From positions 6,158,588 through 6,222,587 of the forward strand of contig NZ_KB913032.1 of the NCBI RefSeq assembly GCF_000384215.1: DNA of 64,000 bases, read 5' to 3'. Position numbers and translations under genes: made by a program. Each line of letters opens with the position of its first letter. Position 1 is the stretch's first letter. Positions 51,962-60,933 of the stretch are shown here, one piece after another. This stretch comes from Amycolatopsis alba DSM 44262. Lineage in GTDB: Bacteria; Actinomycetota; Actinomycetes; Mycobacteriales; Pseudonocardiaceae. The notes below the pieces were generated by a model that saw only the letters and a list, made by a program, of their open reading frames with translations, had not been told where the DNA came from and ran no database searches.

Positions 51962-54855
51962 AGCAGGCCGGCGCGGTGGGCGATGGCGGCGGCCTCCGTG
52001 CGGCGGCCTGCACCGAGTTTGGCCAGGATCCGGGAGACGTGTACCCCCGCTGTGCTGGCGGAGATGAACAGTGACGCGGCGATCTGGCTGTTGGTCAGCC
52101 CATCGGCCAGCAGACGCAGCACGTCCAGTTCCCGGACGGTCAGGCCGAACGGATCCGCGGGCGGTGGTGTGAGTGGGGGTTCGGGCGAGGCGAGATCGAC
52201 GCGGCCGCGGGCCGCGAGCAGGTCGATCTCGCGACCGAGGTACCCGGCGCCGAGGTCGTCGGCGAGGGACGCGGCTTCCCGCAGCGGATCCTGCGCGGCG
52301 GCGCGGTCGCCCGCCGACAGCGCCGACTCGGCCATGCCGAACAGCGCCTGGGCGAGTTCGTAGGGCTGGGACCGGCCACGCCACGCCGCCACCGCGGCGG
52401 CCCACAGCCGCGAATCGTTCTGCGCGATCTCGGCGTGGAACGCGGCCAGGTGCGCCGCCGGTACCGGGCGGTCAGCGGTCACCCGCGTCGCCAAGTCCTG
52501 GAGCTGTTCGGTGCGCCGCTCGACCAGTTCGCGCCGCTGCTGGTCGCGGCCTGCCGCGTCGAGCAGAGCCCGCCGTACCCTGGCGCCCGCGCGCAGGAGC
52601 GTCCACGGGTCGCCGAGAGGGCCGAGCAGACCAGGGTCGTCCAGGGCGTCGGCCAGGAGCCGGTCAGCCGCTTCGAGGTCACGCCGGGCGACCGCGAGCC
52701 GGCACCGGAACGCGGCGGCGAACACCGGCGTCCCCTGCCCGGTCGGATCGGCGGGCGAACCGGCCGCGACCTCCGCCGCCGCGTTCGGGTCGCCCTGGGC
52801 CAGCAGCACCTCGCCCAGCAGGGTGGTCAGCACCGCGGTCGTCATGGCCGGCGGTTCGTCGGTCAACGCGTCTTCGACGACCTCTAGTACCTGCGCCCAC
52901 CGGCCGAGCAGCCAGAGCGCCTGGGCCAGGACACCCGTGAGGGCAGCGCCTCGCGACCGGGCCTGTCCGACACGATGGGCCGTCGCCCGGCCCTTCGCCG
53001 CGACGACGGCGGCTGAGTCGTAGTCGCCGGCGCCCATGAGCAGGTACGCCTGGCCGAGCAGGGCGGTGAGCGCGTTGTAGTGGTCGGAGGTGACCTCCGC
53101 GATCGTGGCGGCTTCCCGGAACAGGGCGAGCGCTCGATCCTCGTCACCCGTCACCGCCGCGACCCTGGCGGCCGCGATCAGCGCGGTGGCCTGGACGACG
53201 GGCAGCCCGTGATCGCGGCCGATGTCCAGAGCCTCCTTCGCGTAGCGCCCGCCCTCGTCGGGGTCACGCAGCCCCACGGTGACCGCGAGCATGGCCAGCG
53301 TCTGGCCACGCAGCTCGGGCGGCGCGTCAGCGGGCATGGTGGCCAGGGCGGCGCGGAGGTCCGCGTCACCGTCGCGGCCGGCGCGGCGGTTGAGCAGACC
53401 GCGGGTGGCCAGTACGCGGGCGGGCCCCTGCGGGTCGGTCGCGGGGTCGACTTCGTCCAACGCCCGGCTCGCCAGCGTGACGCCCCGTTCGAAGTCGCCG
53501 GTGTTGACGCACACCCTCGCGGCGTGGTCCAGCACGACGGCCAGGGACACACCCAGGCGGGCGGCGGGCTCGGGAACCGTGTCCCAGCGGTCGAGAACCC
53601 GGTCGAGCAGCCGGAGCTGCTGTTCGTAGGCGTAGGTGCGGCCCGCGTCGGCCGCGGCCCGCCAGGACGCTTCCAGGGTCCGCGCGTGATCGCCCGCGGC
53701 GTTCCAGTGCGCGGCCAGCTCGACGGCACCCCGCCCCTCGGGCACCAGCGCCGGGTTGTCGTGGATCGCTTCGGCGCAGCGGACGTGCAGCCTGCGCCGC
53801 TCGCCGGGCAGCAGGTCGCCGTACACGACGTCACGGAGCAACGCGTGGTGGAAGGCGTACCCGTCCTCGCGCACGACCAGCAGCCGCCGGTCGACGAGCT
53901 CGCGCAGCGCCGGTTCCAGCTCCTCGTCGGGCAGCCGGCAGGCCAGCACGAGCAGTTCGTGCCCGACCTCGTGACCCACGACCGCCGCCGCGCGCAGCAC
54001 CGACCGCCCGGTCTCGGGCAGCCGCGCGGTCACCGCGGCGAGCAGGTCCCGCAGCGAGGACGGGGTGACGTTCGCCGGGTCGGCGGCCAGCGCCTCCACG
54101 AACAGCGGGTTGCCGTCGCTGCGCTCGTGCACGCGTACCACCAGCGCGCGGTCAGGCTCGTGACCGAGCAGCCCGGCCAACTGCGTGCCGACCTGTGCCC
54201 GGTCCAGCGAGCCCAACTCGAACTGCAGGCCACGGGGCCTGCGGGCGATGTCGAGCACCAGCGGGCGCAAGTGAGCCCCGCCGACCTCGCCCGACCGGTA
54301 GGTGCCGACCAGCAGCAGTCCCGGCTGTTCCAGGTTGCGCACCAGATAGGCGAGCAGGTCTCGGCTGCCGGAATCGGCCCAGTGCAGGTCTTCGAGCACG
54401 ACCACCAGCGAGTGCCGTGCCGCGGCGCCTTCCAGCAGCGTCAGCACCTCGTCGAACAGCCTCGACCTGCCCTGCGCCGGGTCCTGATCGGCCGGAGGCT
54501 CGCCCAGTTCGGGCAACCAGCGCGCCAGGCTCAGCCCGCCGGCGGGCAGCAGGTCCCGGATCGAGTCGCCGCCGAGTTCGCGGCGCAGCCGTCGCACCAC
54601 CGCGGTGAACGGCGCGAACGGCAGGCTGTCCGCGCCGAGTTCGAGGCACTCGCCGCGCACCGTCCGGGCGACGGTACCGAGCCGGCCGGTGAACTCGGCG
54701 ACCAGCCGGGACTTCCCGATGCCCGCCTCGCCCGCCACGATCGCGACGGCCGCCCCCTCTGCGACAGCAACCTCGTAAACCTCGCCCAACGCGGCCAGTT
54801 CGGCGTCGCGTCCGACGAGGGCCGACCCGACCCCATGCACGTTCACTGACGCCAT
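51949..54855 (-). CDS. LAL-type (large ATP-binding LuxR) regulator
   Basis: 968 residues. STAND ATPase N-terminus VGRDAELAALGEVYEVAVAE with Walker A GEAGIGKS at 42-49 and VVVLEDLHWAD (Walker B). Long TPR-like middle, and a C-terminal LuxR HTH (LTVRELDVLRLLADGLTNSQ, IAASLFISASTAGVHVSRIL). The stop codon lies within an IS110 remnant on the opposite strand, so the very C-terminus may have been changed by that insertion. Divergent from the SGNH hydrolase gene, with repeated motifs in between. Confidence 0.92.
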   Translation of the reverse strand: MASVNVHGVGSALVGRDAELAALGEVYEVAVAEGAAVAIVAGEAGIGKSRLVAEFTGRLGTVARTVRGECLELGADSLPFAPFTAVVRRLRRELGGDSIRDLLPAGGLSLARWLPELGEPPADQDPAQGRSRLFDEVLTLLEGAAARHSLVVVLEDLHWADSGSRDLLAYLVRNLEQPGLLLVGTYRSGEVGGAHLRPLVLDIARRPRGLQFELGSLDRAQVGTQLAGLLGHEPDRALVVRVHERSDGNPLFVEALAADPANVTPSSLRDLLAAVTARLPETGRSVLRAAAVVGHEVGHELLVLACRLPDEELEPALRELVDRRLLVVREDGYAFHHALLRDVVYGDLLPGERRRLHVRCAEAIHDNPALVPEGRGAVELAAHWNAAGDHARTLEASWRAAADAGRTYAYEQQLRLLDRVLDRWDTVPEPAARLGVSLAVVLDHAARVCVNTGDFERGVTLASRALDEVDPATDPQGPARVLATRGLLNRRAGRDGDADLRAALATMPADAPPELRGQTLAMLAVTVGLRDPDEGGRYAKEALDIGRDHGLPVVQATALIAAARVAAVTGDEDRALALFREAATIAEVTSDHYNALTALLGQAYLLMGAGDYDSAAVVAAKGRATAHRVGQARSRGAALTGVLAQALWLLGRWAQVLEVVEDALTDEPPAMTTAVLTTLLGEVLLAQGDPNAAAEVAAGSPADPTGQGTPVFAAAFRCRLAVARRDLEAADRLLADALDDPGLLGPLGDPWTLLRAGARVRRALLDAAGRDQQRRELVERRTEQLQDLATRVTADRPVPAAHLAAFHAEIAQNDSRLWAAAVAAWRGRSQPYELAQALFGMAESALSAGDRAAAQDPLREAASLADDLGAGYLGREIDLLAARGRVDLASPEPPLTPPPADPFGLTVRELDVLRLLADGLTNSQIAASLFISASTAGVHVSRILAKLGAGRRTEAAAIAHRAGLLRRQ

Positions 54856-54859
54856 GATG

Positions 54860-54908
54860 CCACCACTCGTGGTGGCCTAAAGAGTTGGCGGAGGGCGCGT
54901 AAAGAGTT
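54860..54908. promoter_or_regulatory. Palindrome and paired direct repeats between LAL regulator and SGNH hydrolase
   Basis: CCACCACTCGTGGTGG (54860-54875) is a perfect 6-bp-arm palindrome just upstream of the LAL start. Next to it the 9-mer TAAAGAGTT occurs twice, at 54878 and 54900, exactly 22 bp apart (two helix turns). Such spaced direct repeats suit a multimeric regulator; the LAL protein itself is a candidate. Confidence 0.5.
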
Positions 54909-54973
54909 CTGTCTGCCGATGAGGACAGTTCTCCTGATGTGGCCGAGGGGGTGCTTGAACGAGATTTGTCGGC

Positions 54974-56188
54974 ATGGGAACCAAGGGATTGAGCCTCGTC
55001 CTCGCAGCCGCCGGCGTCGCCGGGGCCCTCATCGCACCACCCGCCGCCGCGGCCCCCGCCGACCGATGGACCGGCACCTGGACCACCTCGATGCAGCGCC
55101 CCATGGGTGCGACCTGGCAGGGCGCGAACTGGTCGCTCGACGGGTTCGCAGGCGAGTCGGTCCGCCAAGTCGTACGGATCAGCCGGGGTGGCACGCAGTT
55201 GCGTATCCGATTGTCCAACCGCTACGGAACGTCGCCGCTGCGCCTGGCGGGCGCCACAGTCGCCAAGGCGGGCGACGGCGCGTCGATCCAGCCGGGCACA
55301 GTTCGCCCGCTGCGGTTCGGCCGCTCGCAGTCCACAGTGGTCCCGGTCGGCTCGGAGGCGGTCAGCGACGTGACGCTGCTGCCCACGTCCGCGCTGGACC
55401 GGTTGGCGGTCACGCTGTACTTCGCCGCGCCCACCGGACCGGCGACCTTCCACGAGGCGGCGACCGCGACGACGTACCGCACAAAGGGCGACCACCGGTT
55501 CGACGCCACCGGAAGGGCGTACACCGCCGAGAGCCACTCCTGGTACTACCTGTCCGGTGTGGACATCGCAGGCGGTCCGGCCCGGTCCGCGGTCGTCACG
55601 TTCGGCGACTCGATCACCGACGGTGTCAGCGCCACCAAGAACGCCGACAACCGCTATCCCGACCAGTTGGCCGAACGGCTGGTCGCGTCCCGTGAGCCGC
55701 TGGCGGTGCTCAACGCGGGCATCGCGGGCAACCGGGTGCTCGACGATTCCGACTGCTGCGGTGACAGCGCGCTGTCGCGGTTCCGCCGCGACGTCCTCGA
55801 CCAGCCGGGCGTGCGCAGCGTCGTCGTCACCCAGGCGCTCAACGACATCGGCTTCAACCCCGAGGTCACCAGCGCCGAGCTGATCCGGGCGCACCGGAAG
55901 CTGATCCGGGCCGCCCGCGACCGCGGCGTCAGGATCATCGGCGGCACCGTCACCCCGATGAAGGGCTCGATGCTGGACAGCCCGCGCGGCGAACAGATCC
56001 GCGGCGAGGTCAACCGCTGGATCCGCACGGGCGGCGAGTACGACGCGGTGGTGGACTTCGCCGCCGTCCTGGCCGACCCCGCCGACCCGGCCGCACTGCG
56101 CGCCGAGTTCGACGCCGGCGACCGGCTGCACCCCAACGACGCCGGCTTGCAGGCGATGGCCGACGCCATCGACCTCTCCAGCCTCTGA
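54974..56188 (+). CDS. Secreted SGNH/GDSL hydrolase
   Basis: 404 residues. Signal peptide (LSLVLAAAGVAGALIAPPAA). N-terminal beta-sandwich-like half (to about 185), then the SGNH domain: nucleophile Ser in VVTFGDSITDG, Gly and Asn in NAGIAGNRVLDD, Asn in QALNDIGF, and the Asp/His pair in GDRLHPNDAG. Likely an extracellular esterase or deacetylase acting on polysaccharide or lipid esters. Divergent from the LAL regulator. Confidence 0.9.
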   Translation: MGTKGLSLVLAAAGVAGALIAPPAAAAPADRWTGTWTTSMQRPMGATWQGANWSLDGFAGESVRQVVRISRGGTQLRIRLSNRYGTSPLRLAGATVAKAGDGASIQPGTVRPLRFGRSQSTVVPVGSEAVSDVTLLPTSALDRLAVTLYFAAPTGPATFHEAATATTYRTKGDHRFDATGRAYTAESHSWYYLSGVDIAGGPARSAVVTFGDSITDGVSATKNADNRYPDQLAERLVASREPLAVLNAGIAGNRVLDDSDCCGDSALSRFRRDVLDQPGVRSVVVTQALNDIGFNPEVTSAELIRAHRKLIRAARDRGVRIIGGTVTPMKGSMLDSPRGEQIRGEVNRWIRTGGEYDAVVDFAAVLADPADPAALRAEFDAGDRLHPNDAGLQAMADAIDLSSL

Positions 56189-56201
56189 CCTGAGCCCCGC
56201 A

Positions 56202-56233
56202 GGGGACGCGACCCGCCCAGGTGTCGCGTCCCC
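56202..56233 (+). terminator. Hairpin after the SGNH hydrolase
   Basis: GGGGACGCGAC (56202-56212) pairs with GTCGCGTCCCC (56223-56233), 11 bp, loop of 10. Lies between the hydrolase and the NmrA-like gene. Confidence 0.7.
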
Positions 56234-56269
56234 ACCCCACCGATCCCTTTCACCAGAAGGAGAACCATC

Positions 56270-57115
56270 ATGATCCTCGTCACCGCCGCCACCGCCCCCG
56301 TCGGCCGTGAGATCGTCGGCCAGCTCACCGCCGCCGGCCACCCGGTGCGCGCCCTGACCCGCGACCCGGAGAACACCGGCCTCCCGGCCACCACCGACGT
56401 CGTCGCCGGCGACCTGGCCGACCCCGAGTCCCTGGCGATCGCGATGCGCGGCGTGTCAACGGTGTTCCTGCTGGCCGTCGTACCTGGCTTCGCACCGGCG
56501 TTCCTGGCCGCCGCGAAGGAAGCCGGCGTGCGGCGCATCGTCTTCCAGTCCTCGGGCTCGGTGGACGACACCGCGGCCGAGCAGCCCCACCCCGTCGCCG
56601 CCTTCCACCACGACATCGAGCAGCAGCTCCGCGACTCCGGTCTGGAATGGACGATGCTGCGTCTGGAACTGTCCGCCGCCAACCCCATCCAATGGGCGTT
56701 CGATGTGCCGGGGCAGGTACGGGCAGGTGACGTCGTCCGAGGCCCGTACGCCCAGGCCGCCGGCGCCCCGATCCACCCCGCCGACTTCGCGGGCATCGCC
56801 GTGGCGGCCCTCACCGACGACGCCCACGCCGGCCGGACCTACCCGGTCACCGGCCCGCAATCCCTGACCCACGCGGAGCAGATCGCGCTCCTGGCCGAAG
56901 CGCTCGAGCGACCGCTCCGGTACGAGGAACTGCCCGTGGAGCAAGCCCGAACGGCCATGGGCCCGCACGCGCCCGCCGACGTCCTGCTCGACGACTGGGC
57001 CCGTCACCTCGACCGCCCGGCACCGATCACCGACACCATCGAAAGGATCACCGGCCGACCGGGCCGCACCTATGCCCAGTGGGCCGAGGACTACCGCGGC
57101 GACTTCCTGAATTAG
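56270..57115 (+). CDS. NmrA-like NAD(P)-binding protein
   Basis: 281 residues, ATG with AAGGAG upstream. Atypical SDR: ILVTAATAPVGREIVGQL, VRALTRDPENTG, VRRIVFQSSGSVDD and HPADFAGIAVAALTDD; the catalytic Tyr-Lys pair of classical SDRs is not evident. NmrA/HSCARG-type proteins bind NADP and sense redox state or act as small azo or quinone reductases. Monocistronic. Confidence 0.85.
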   Translation: MILVTAATAPVGREIVGQLTAAGHPVRALTRDPENTGLPATTDVVAGDLADPESLAIAMRGVSTVFLLAVVPGFAPAFLAAAKEAGVRRIVFQSSGSVDDTAAEQPHPVAAFHHDIEQQLRDSGLEWTMLRLELSAANPIQWAFDVPGQVRAGDVVRGPYAQAAGAPIHPADFAGIAVAALTDDAHAGRTYPVTGPQSLTHAEQIALLAEALERPLRYEELPVEQARTAMGPHAPADVLLDDWARHLDRPAPITDTIERITGRPGRTYAQWAEDYRGDFLN

Positions 57116-57122
57116 CGGGGCA

Positions 57123-57163
57123 GGGGACTGGCGCGGGCGCTTGACGCTCTGTTGCCAGTCCCC
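57123..57163 (+). terminator. Terminator after the NmrA-like gene
   Basis: GGGGACTGGC (57123-57132) and GCCAGTCCCC (57154-57163) form a 10-bp stem around a 21-base loop. From here to 57403 there is no other supportable gene. Confidence 0.7.
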
Positions 57164-57403
57164 GCCACCTCGAACCGTGCATGCAGTTCTCCCGCACACG
57201 GCTTTCCGACATCATTCACGACCACCCCGACTGTTTCCGGGCAGGGTGTCCTGGTGCTGGAGGTGTAGATGGGGTGGACATCTGCCTGGGAAAGCTCCAC
57301 CACGGGTCCTCCCGCGAACCGACGACACAGCCGGGGTGGTGTTCGTAGCGTCGTCATCAACGGTTATGCCGTCGCGATAATGACCATCGAAGGAGCATCA
57401 CCC

Positions 57404-57535
57404 ATGTTGATCGGATCCCTGCTGAGTGCCGCCGGCGTGATGTTCGGTGTGCCAACCGCGGTGTGGCTGAGTGTGGCTGTCCTCGCCGTGGTGGGCGTGG
57501 TGGCGTTCAGGGTGCGGAGGCGCCGACGGCGTTAG
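57404..57535 (+). CDS. Tiny membrane protein
   Basis: 43 residues from ATG 57404, with GAAGGAG nine bases upstream; an ATG at 57380 is an alternative. Composed of two hydrophobic segments (LIGSLLSAAGVMFG; VWLSVAVLAVVGVVAF) and a basic tail RVRRRRRR, which would face the cytoplasm. No family; a strong hairpin follows it. Confidence 0.5.
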   Translation: MLIGSLLSAAGVMFGVPTAVWLSVAVLAVVGVVAFRVRRRRRR

Positions 57536-57553
57536 CCACAGCAATCGTTCTCC

Positions 57554-57591
57554 CACCCTGGTCGCAAGGCTGAGGCCACGCGACCAGGGTG
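57554..57591 (+). terminator. Terminator after the tiny membrane protein
   Basis: A perfect 12-bp stem CACCCTGGTCGC (57554-57565) and GCGACCAGGGTG (57580-57591) with a 14-base loop, 18 bp after the stop codon. Confidence 0.75.
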
Positions 57592-58668
57592 ATCTGGCTA
57601 GCACGAGTGATCGATCGGTGCGCTGTGGCCTGCTCGGGTTGGTCAGTGACATCGTTGCGCTACGGCAGATGCAGGTAAGGAGCGACGACGGTGGTAGTGA
57701 CGGGCAATGGATGCCATGTGGCTCCGGCGAACTGTGCTTCGCGCGTGCCGGCAGCGCCTGTGCGGCAGCCTTCTGTCACCCGGTTCGGTGAAGCTGCTGC
57801 GACGGTTCTCCAGATCGTGTAGCGGGCGCTCCGGTCTTGTCGGTCACCGTGGCTATGGTCCCCGGCCATGTCCATCGAGAACACTCCAGCGGCTCTCAGC
57901 GAAGCCGGCCGGGAGCACCGCCGGACGCGGTCAAGACACTGACCCGGCTGCTGCTGGACACCGATGGCTCGGCGGACGAGGCGTGCACCGCGTCACACTC
58001 CACGTCCACGGTGTCGCCTCCTGCTCCGGACGGGCCGCGACACAGAACGCCATCGCTAAAGCCGCGAGCTTGTCAGAGCACTGTCCGATGTGGAACTTCC
58101 TCGCATCGCTGGCCCGGACTTCCTCTCCGGGGAAAGATCACCTGCACCGCCATCTTTGGGGGACAAAGGATTCTCTGTCATCCCGGACGTCTTCGACCAC
58201 GCCTGGTCAGGCACCCGGTCAACGCGAGTCGAACGGGACACCCAATGGCGGCCCTGCGCGCTCAAGGAATCCCCGCCGCTGAGCGGTCCTCGGCGCGGCA
58301 CGGCTGGCCAGAAACGGCCACCGGTGAGCAGTGCGGCCCCGGCGTCACACCGTCCACACTCGACCAGTACACCGTGCCTGCAGGACTGCCGTGCGGCCAC
58401 ACGTGGCGTTACCGGATCAGCCGATAGCAGTGGTAGGCCGGGAATCCGCGCACTACCGCGGATGTCGGCTGAACGGTTCGACCGGGAGACAGGTGCTCAG
58501 TACCTCTCTGAGCCTCGGAGTCTCATCGCGAGGAATCAGGCTATCCAGGCGACAAGGTCGAGCCCAGACATGCAGGATTTCCGCAACGACCGTAATGTGC
58601 GGGTGTAGAATTGAATATGGTCGAGTACTATTCGACTGGTCGGTATTTCTATTTCTGGAGGGCGCAGC
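57592..58668. other. Gene-free stretch upstream of lsr2
   Basis: About 1.1 kb in which frames show no sustained coding bias. A short plus stretch beginning MSIENTPAALSEAGRE (about 57868) stops after 23 codons and may be a relic. The last 70 bases before lsr2 are clearly AT-richer and hold GTCGA-N7-TCGAC (around 58620-58636), likely the lsr2 promoter region. Confidence 0.5.
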
Positions 58669-59025
58669 GTGGCTCAGCAAGTATCGGTCAGTTTTGTCGA
58701 TGACATCGATGGGACCGAGGCGGAAGAGACCATCGAGTTCGGCCTGGACGGCGTGTCCTATCAGATCGATCTCTCCGCGGAAAACGCCGAGGAGCTTCGT
58801 GACACGATGGCGCAGTTCGTCGAGCACGCCCGTCGGTCCGGTGGCCGCAAGCGTCGGCTCACGCCCGCCGTGGCTGCGGCCCCTGTGGCAACCAAGCAGA
58901 CCACAGCGGTCGATCGCGAGCTGAACCAGGCCATCCGCGCCTGGGCCCGGAAGAACGGGTTCGCCGTGTCCGATCGCGGGCGGATCCCGTCCGAGGCCGT
59001 CGAGGCCTACCACACGAAGAACTAG
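58669..59025 (+). CDS. lsr2: Lsr2-family nucleoid-associated protein
   Basis: 118 residues, GTG start with GGAGG upstream. N-terminal dimerisation domain ([40 protein letters not shown]) and C-terminal AT-hook-like domain with the DNA-binding RGR motif in [14 protein letters not shown]. Lsr2 coats AT-rich, often horizontally acquired DNA and silences it. Its own upstream region is AT-rich, in line with autoregulation. An extra copy in an accessory region is common in actinomycetes. Confidence 0.93.
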   Translation: MAQQVSVSFVDDIDGTEAEETIEFGLDGVSYQIDLSAENAEELRDTMAQFVEHARRSGGRKRRLTPAVAAAPVATKQTTAVDRELNQAIRAWARKNGFAVSDRGRIPSEAVEAYHTKN

Positions 59026-59199
59026 CCCATGCACGCTGCGATCGCCCCTGATGGAATCCATTCAGATCCTGTCGAGGGGCGATCGCGTGCGGCCTTGTAC
59101 TTGGCTAGCTGTCAGGGCGCGATGCTGATGGCTGCTGCTCCTTGGCCGAGCCATCCGCCCGGAGTGGGAGGTGTCCTTTGCGGAGACATGGTTGGCCGA

Positions 59200-59574
59200 C
59201 TATGCGCGGCCGGCTGACGTTTCTCCGGTGAGCAAGGAAGCACGCATTCGGCTCAAGGCACGTGAGACGGCGTCACGGTTCTTCTCGGACTTGATCCAGG
59301 CGGGAAGGCGGCTGGCCAGGCTGCTGTTCCTGTTCGGCACCTGCTCGCGAAGTCTGGCCGCGACATACCGTTCCAAGTAGGCCAGGTGGGCTTCGTGACA
59401 AGCCCAGAGGGTCCTTCCCTTGCAAGGGGTTTGCAGCCACAGCTCCAGACCGAGTTCGGTCCGGGCCACCGCTTGTCGAGGGCAGAGCACAGGCGTCACG
59501 CATGGGCGCGGGCCTGGTGGCTCCCGCATCCTCGCGAGGTCACGTCGGTCCTTCGTTGATCGAGCCCAGACCAT
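59200..59574 (-). CDS. Hypothetical protein with Cys motifs
   Basis: 124 residues from ATG 59574, nine bases after the stop of the NTF2-like gene. The segment TELGLELWLQTPCKGRTLWA, CHEAHLAYLERYVAARLREQ and ASRLPAWIKSEKNRDAV is well structured, with scattered Cys (CVTPVLCP, PC, AC) that could bind zinc. The first 30 residues are less protein-like, so the real start may be internal. Third gene of the VOC/NTF2-like group. The gap 59026-59199 holds nothing I can support. Confidence 0.5.
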   Translation of the reverse strand: MVWARSTKDRRDLARMREPPGPRPCVTPVLCPRQAVARTELGLELWLQTPCKGRTLWACHEAHLAYLERYVAARLREQVPNRNSSLASRLPAWIKSEKNRDAVSRALSRMRASLLTGETSAGRA

Positions 59575-59583
59575 TCCTGCCAG

Positions 59584-59961
59584 CTACCAGAGCGTGGACG
59601 GTCCCGAGACGACCCAACCGTGATCGACAGGTTTGACCCAGAAGCCCAAGGCCACCTCGATCGTCTGCTCGCGGAAGGTGATCTCGACGTAGAGATTGCT
59701 CCTGGAGTCGTTCCAGGCGAAGTTTCCCAGGGTGAGCTCGGCCAGCCAGGACAAGTCGCGTTCCCACTCACCGGCGGCCGGCTCCGTATCGAGGCTCGCA
59801 CCGACAGAACCCGACCAGAGCGATTTGAGCACGTGCTTGACCGACGTGTGATCGACCAGTTGCTCGGCCTCAGTCGTCTTCCCGTCCCGCAGGAGGCCGA
59901 AGTAGCGGCGTACAACGGCTTCGACGTCGGTCTTGGCGGGCGGCTCCGTCCAGATCTTCAC
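59584..59961 (-). CDS. NTF2-like small protein, hypothetical
   Basis: 125 residues from GTG 59961. Helix DVEAVVRRYFGLLRDGKTTE AEQLV, then a beta-rich half LSWLAELTLGNFAWNDSRSN, LYVEITFREQTIEVALGFWV and DHGWVVSGPSTLW, consistent with an NTF2/SnoaL-type cone-shaped fold. No catalytic residues can be assigned. Starts 46 bp after the pterin dehydratase-VOC gene on the same strand. Confidence 0.55.
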   Translation of the reverse strand: MKIWTEPPAKTDVEAVVRRYFGLLRDGKTTEAEQLVDHTSVKHVLKSLWSGSVGASLDTEPAAGEWERDLSWLAELTLGNFAWNDSRSNLYVEITFREQTIEVALGFWVKPVDHGWVVSGPSTLW

Positions 59962-60007
59962 CGTCGGGACACTAGCTACACCATCGTCGGCGGCGCGCTG
60001 CTGGGGC

Positions 60008-60637
60008 TCAGCGGTTGAGGAACGTGCACACGCAGGCTTTGTTGCCTTCGGGATCGGCCAGGACGACGAAGGCCGGGGCTTCGTCGTCGTAGACCACTCG
60101 CCCGCCCGCGGCGACGGCGGCCGCGATGCGTTCTTCGGCGATGTCGTGCGGTAGCCACAGATCGAGGTGGAAACGCTGGCGTGGAGTCTCGTGTGCGTCG
60201 GTGTGCTGGAACCAGAGCGACGGCAGCCGTCCGTCAGGGGCGACGACGTCATCGCCGGTGAATCCGCCGTCGAGCAAGGCGGCCCAGAACGGGCCGGCGG
60301 CGGCGAGGTCGGCGGAGTCGAGGGCGAGTTCGATTTCGGCGAGTCCGCTCGGGTTGGATTCGATCCCTTGTGCGCGGGCGATTTCGCTGATCTGCCGGGC
60401 GAGGTCGATGTCGCGCTGGGTGACCTGGGAAACGTCGTGGCTGATCAGTTTCAGGTCTACGAAGGAGTATGTCAGGTTGACGTCGGGGTGGTGACCGGCG
60501 CGTTCGGCGGCCTTGCCGACGGCGGTGACGAACGCGAGGCCCTTGGCGAAGTCACCGGTGAGGAACCGCGCGTGGAGGGCCCGGATGAGCTTTCGCCAAT
60601 CGCTCAGCCGGGCGTCGAGGATCTGCTGCTGCTTCAT
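60008..60637 (-). CDS. Pterin-4a-carbinolamine dehydratase - VOC fusion
   Basis: 209 residues from ATG 60637. Residues about 1-95 match pterin-4a-carbinolamine dehydratase: AERAGHHPDVNLTYSFVDLK with the HHP active-site motif, ISHDVSQVTQRDIDLARQIS. Residues about 110-209 are a VOC/glyoxalase-like domain (IELALDSADLAAAGPFWAAL, FHLDLWLPHD, VVLADPEGNKACVCTFL). The fusion occurs in actinomycetes. The first half might recycle a pterin or act as a transcription cofactor; the VOC ligand is unknown. Confidence 0.85.
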   Translation of the reverse strand: MKQQQILDARLSDWRKLIRALHARFLTGDFAKGLAFVTAVGKAAERAGHHPDVNLTYSFVDLKLISHDVSQVTQRDIDLARQISEIARAQGIESNPSGLAEIELALDSADLAAAGPFWAALLDGGFTGDDVVAPDGRLPSLWFQHTDAHETPRQRFHLDLWLPHDIAEERIAAAVAAGGRVVYDDEAPAFVVLADPEGNKACVCTFLNR

Positions 60638-60771
60638 CAAGCTTGGTGGACCTTCTTCTCTGTGTCGGCAAGAATGGCTACGCGTTGTGTTGGTCGACAG
60701 GTTAGCCGCTGCGAGGCCCTCACCACCCCTGGAAGGGCATGAACGAGGCCAGGCAGTGTGAGGGCTCGACG

Positions 60772-60933
60772 TCAGTGAACTGTCGCCCGGCTCTGGGTGC
60801 GGTGTGTGCGGAGTCGTTTGCCCGCGCGGCGTGCCCGGTCGATCCAGGCGTTGCGGCCTGCCTTGAGCATTTGCTCGGCGCGGTAGTCGACCTCGGCCAG
60901 TACGCCGGTGAGAAGAACGTCGTTGCTGTTCAT
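60772..60933 (-). CDS. Small basic protein, hypothetical
   Basis: 53 residues from ATG 60933 with GAAGGGA upstream. NSNDVLLTGVLAEVDYRAEQ, then MLKAGRNAWIDRARR and a basic tail. Good third-position GC for its size. A single long helix pattern; no family. Lies upstream of the pterin dehydratase-VOC gene on the same strand. Confidence 0.5.
   Translation of the reverse strand: MNSNDVLLTGVLAEVDYRAEQMLKAGRNAWIDRARRAGKRLRTHRTQSRATVH

Noticed and set aside
54152..56341. 729-codon minus-strand open frame across the SGNH hydrolase and LAL start
   Set aside because: Antisense to two genes with clear domains; composition is Arg/Gly-rich with no motif.
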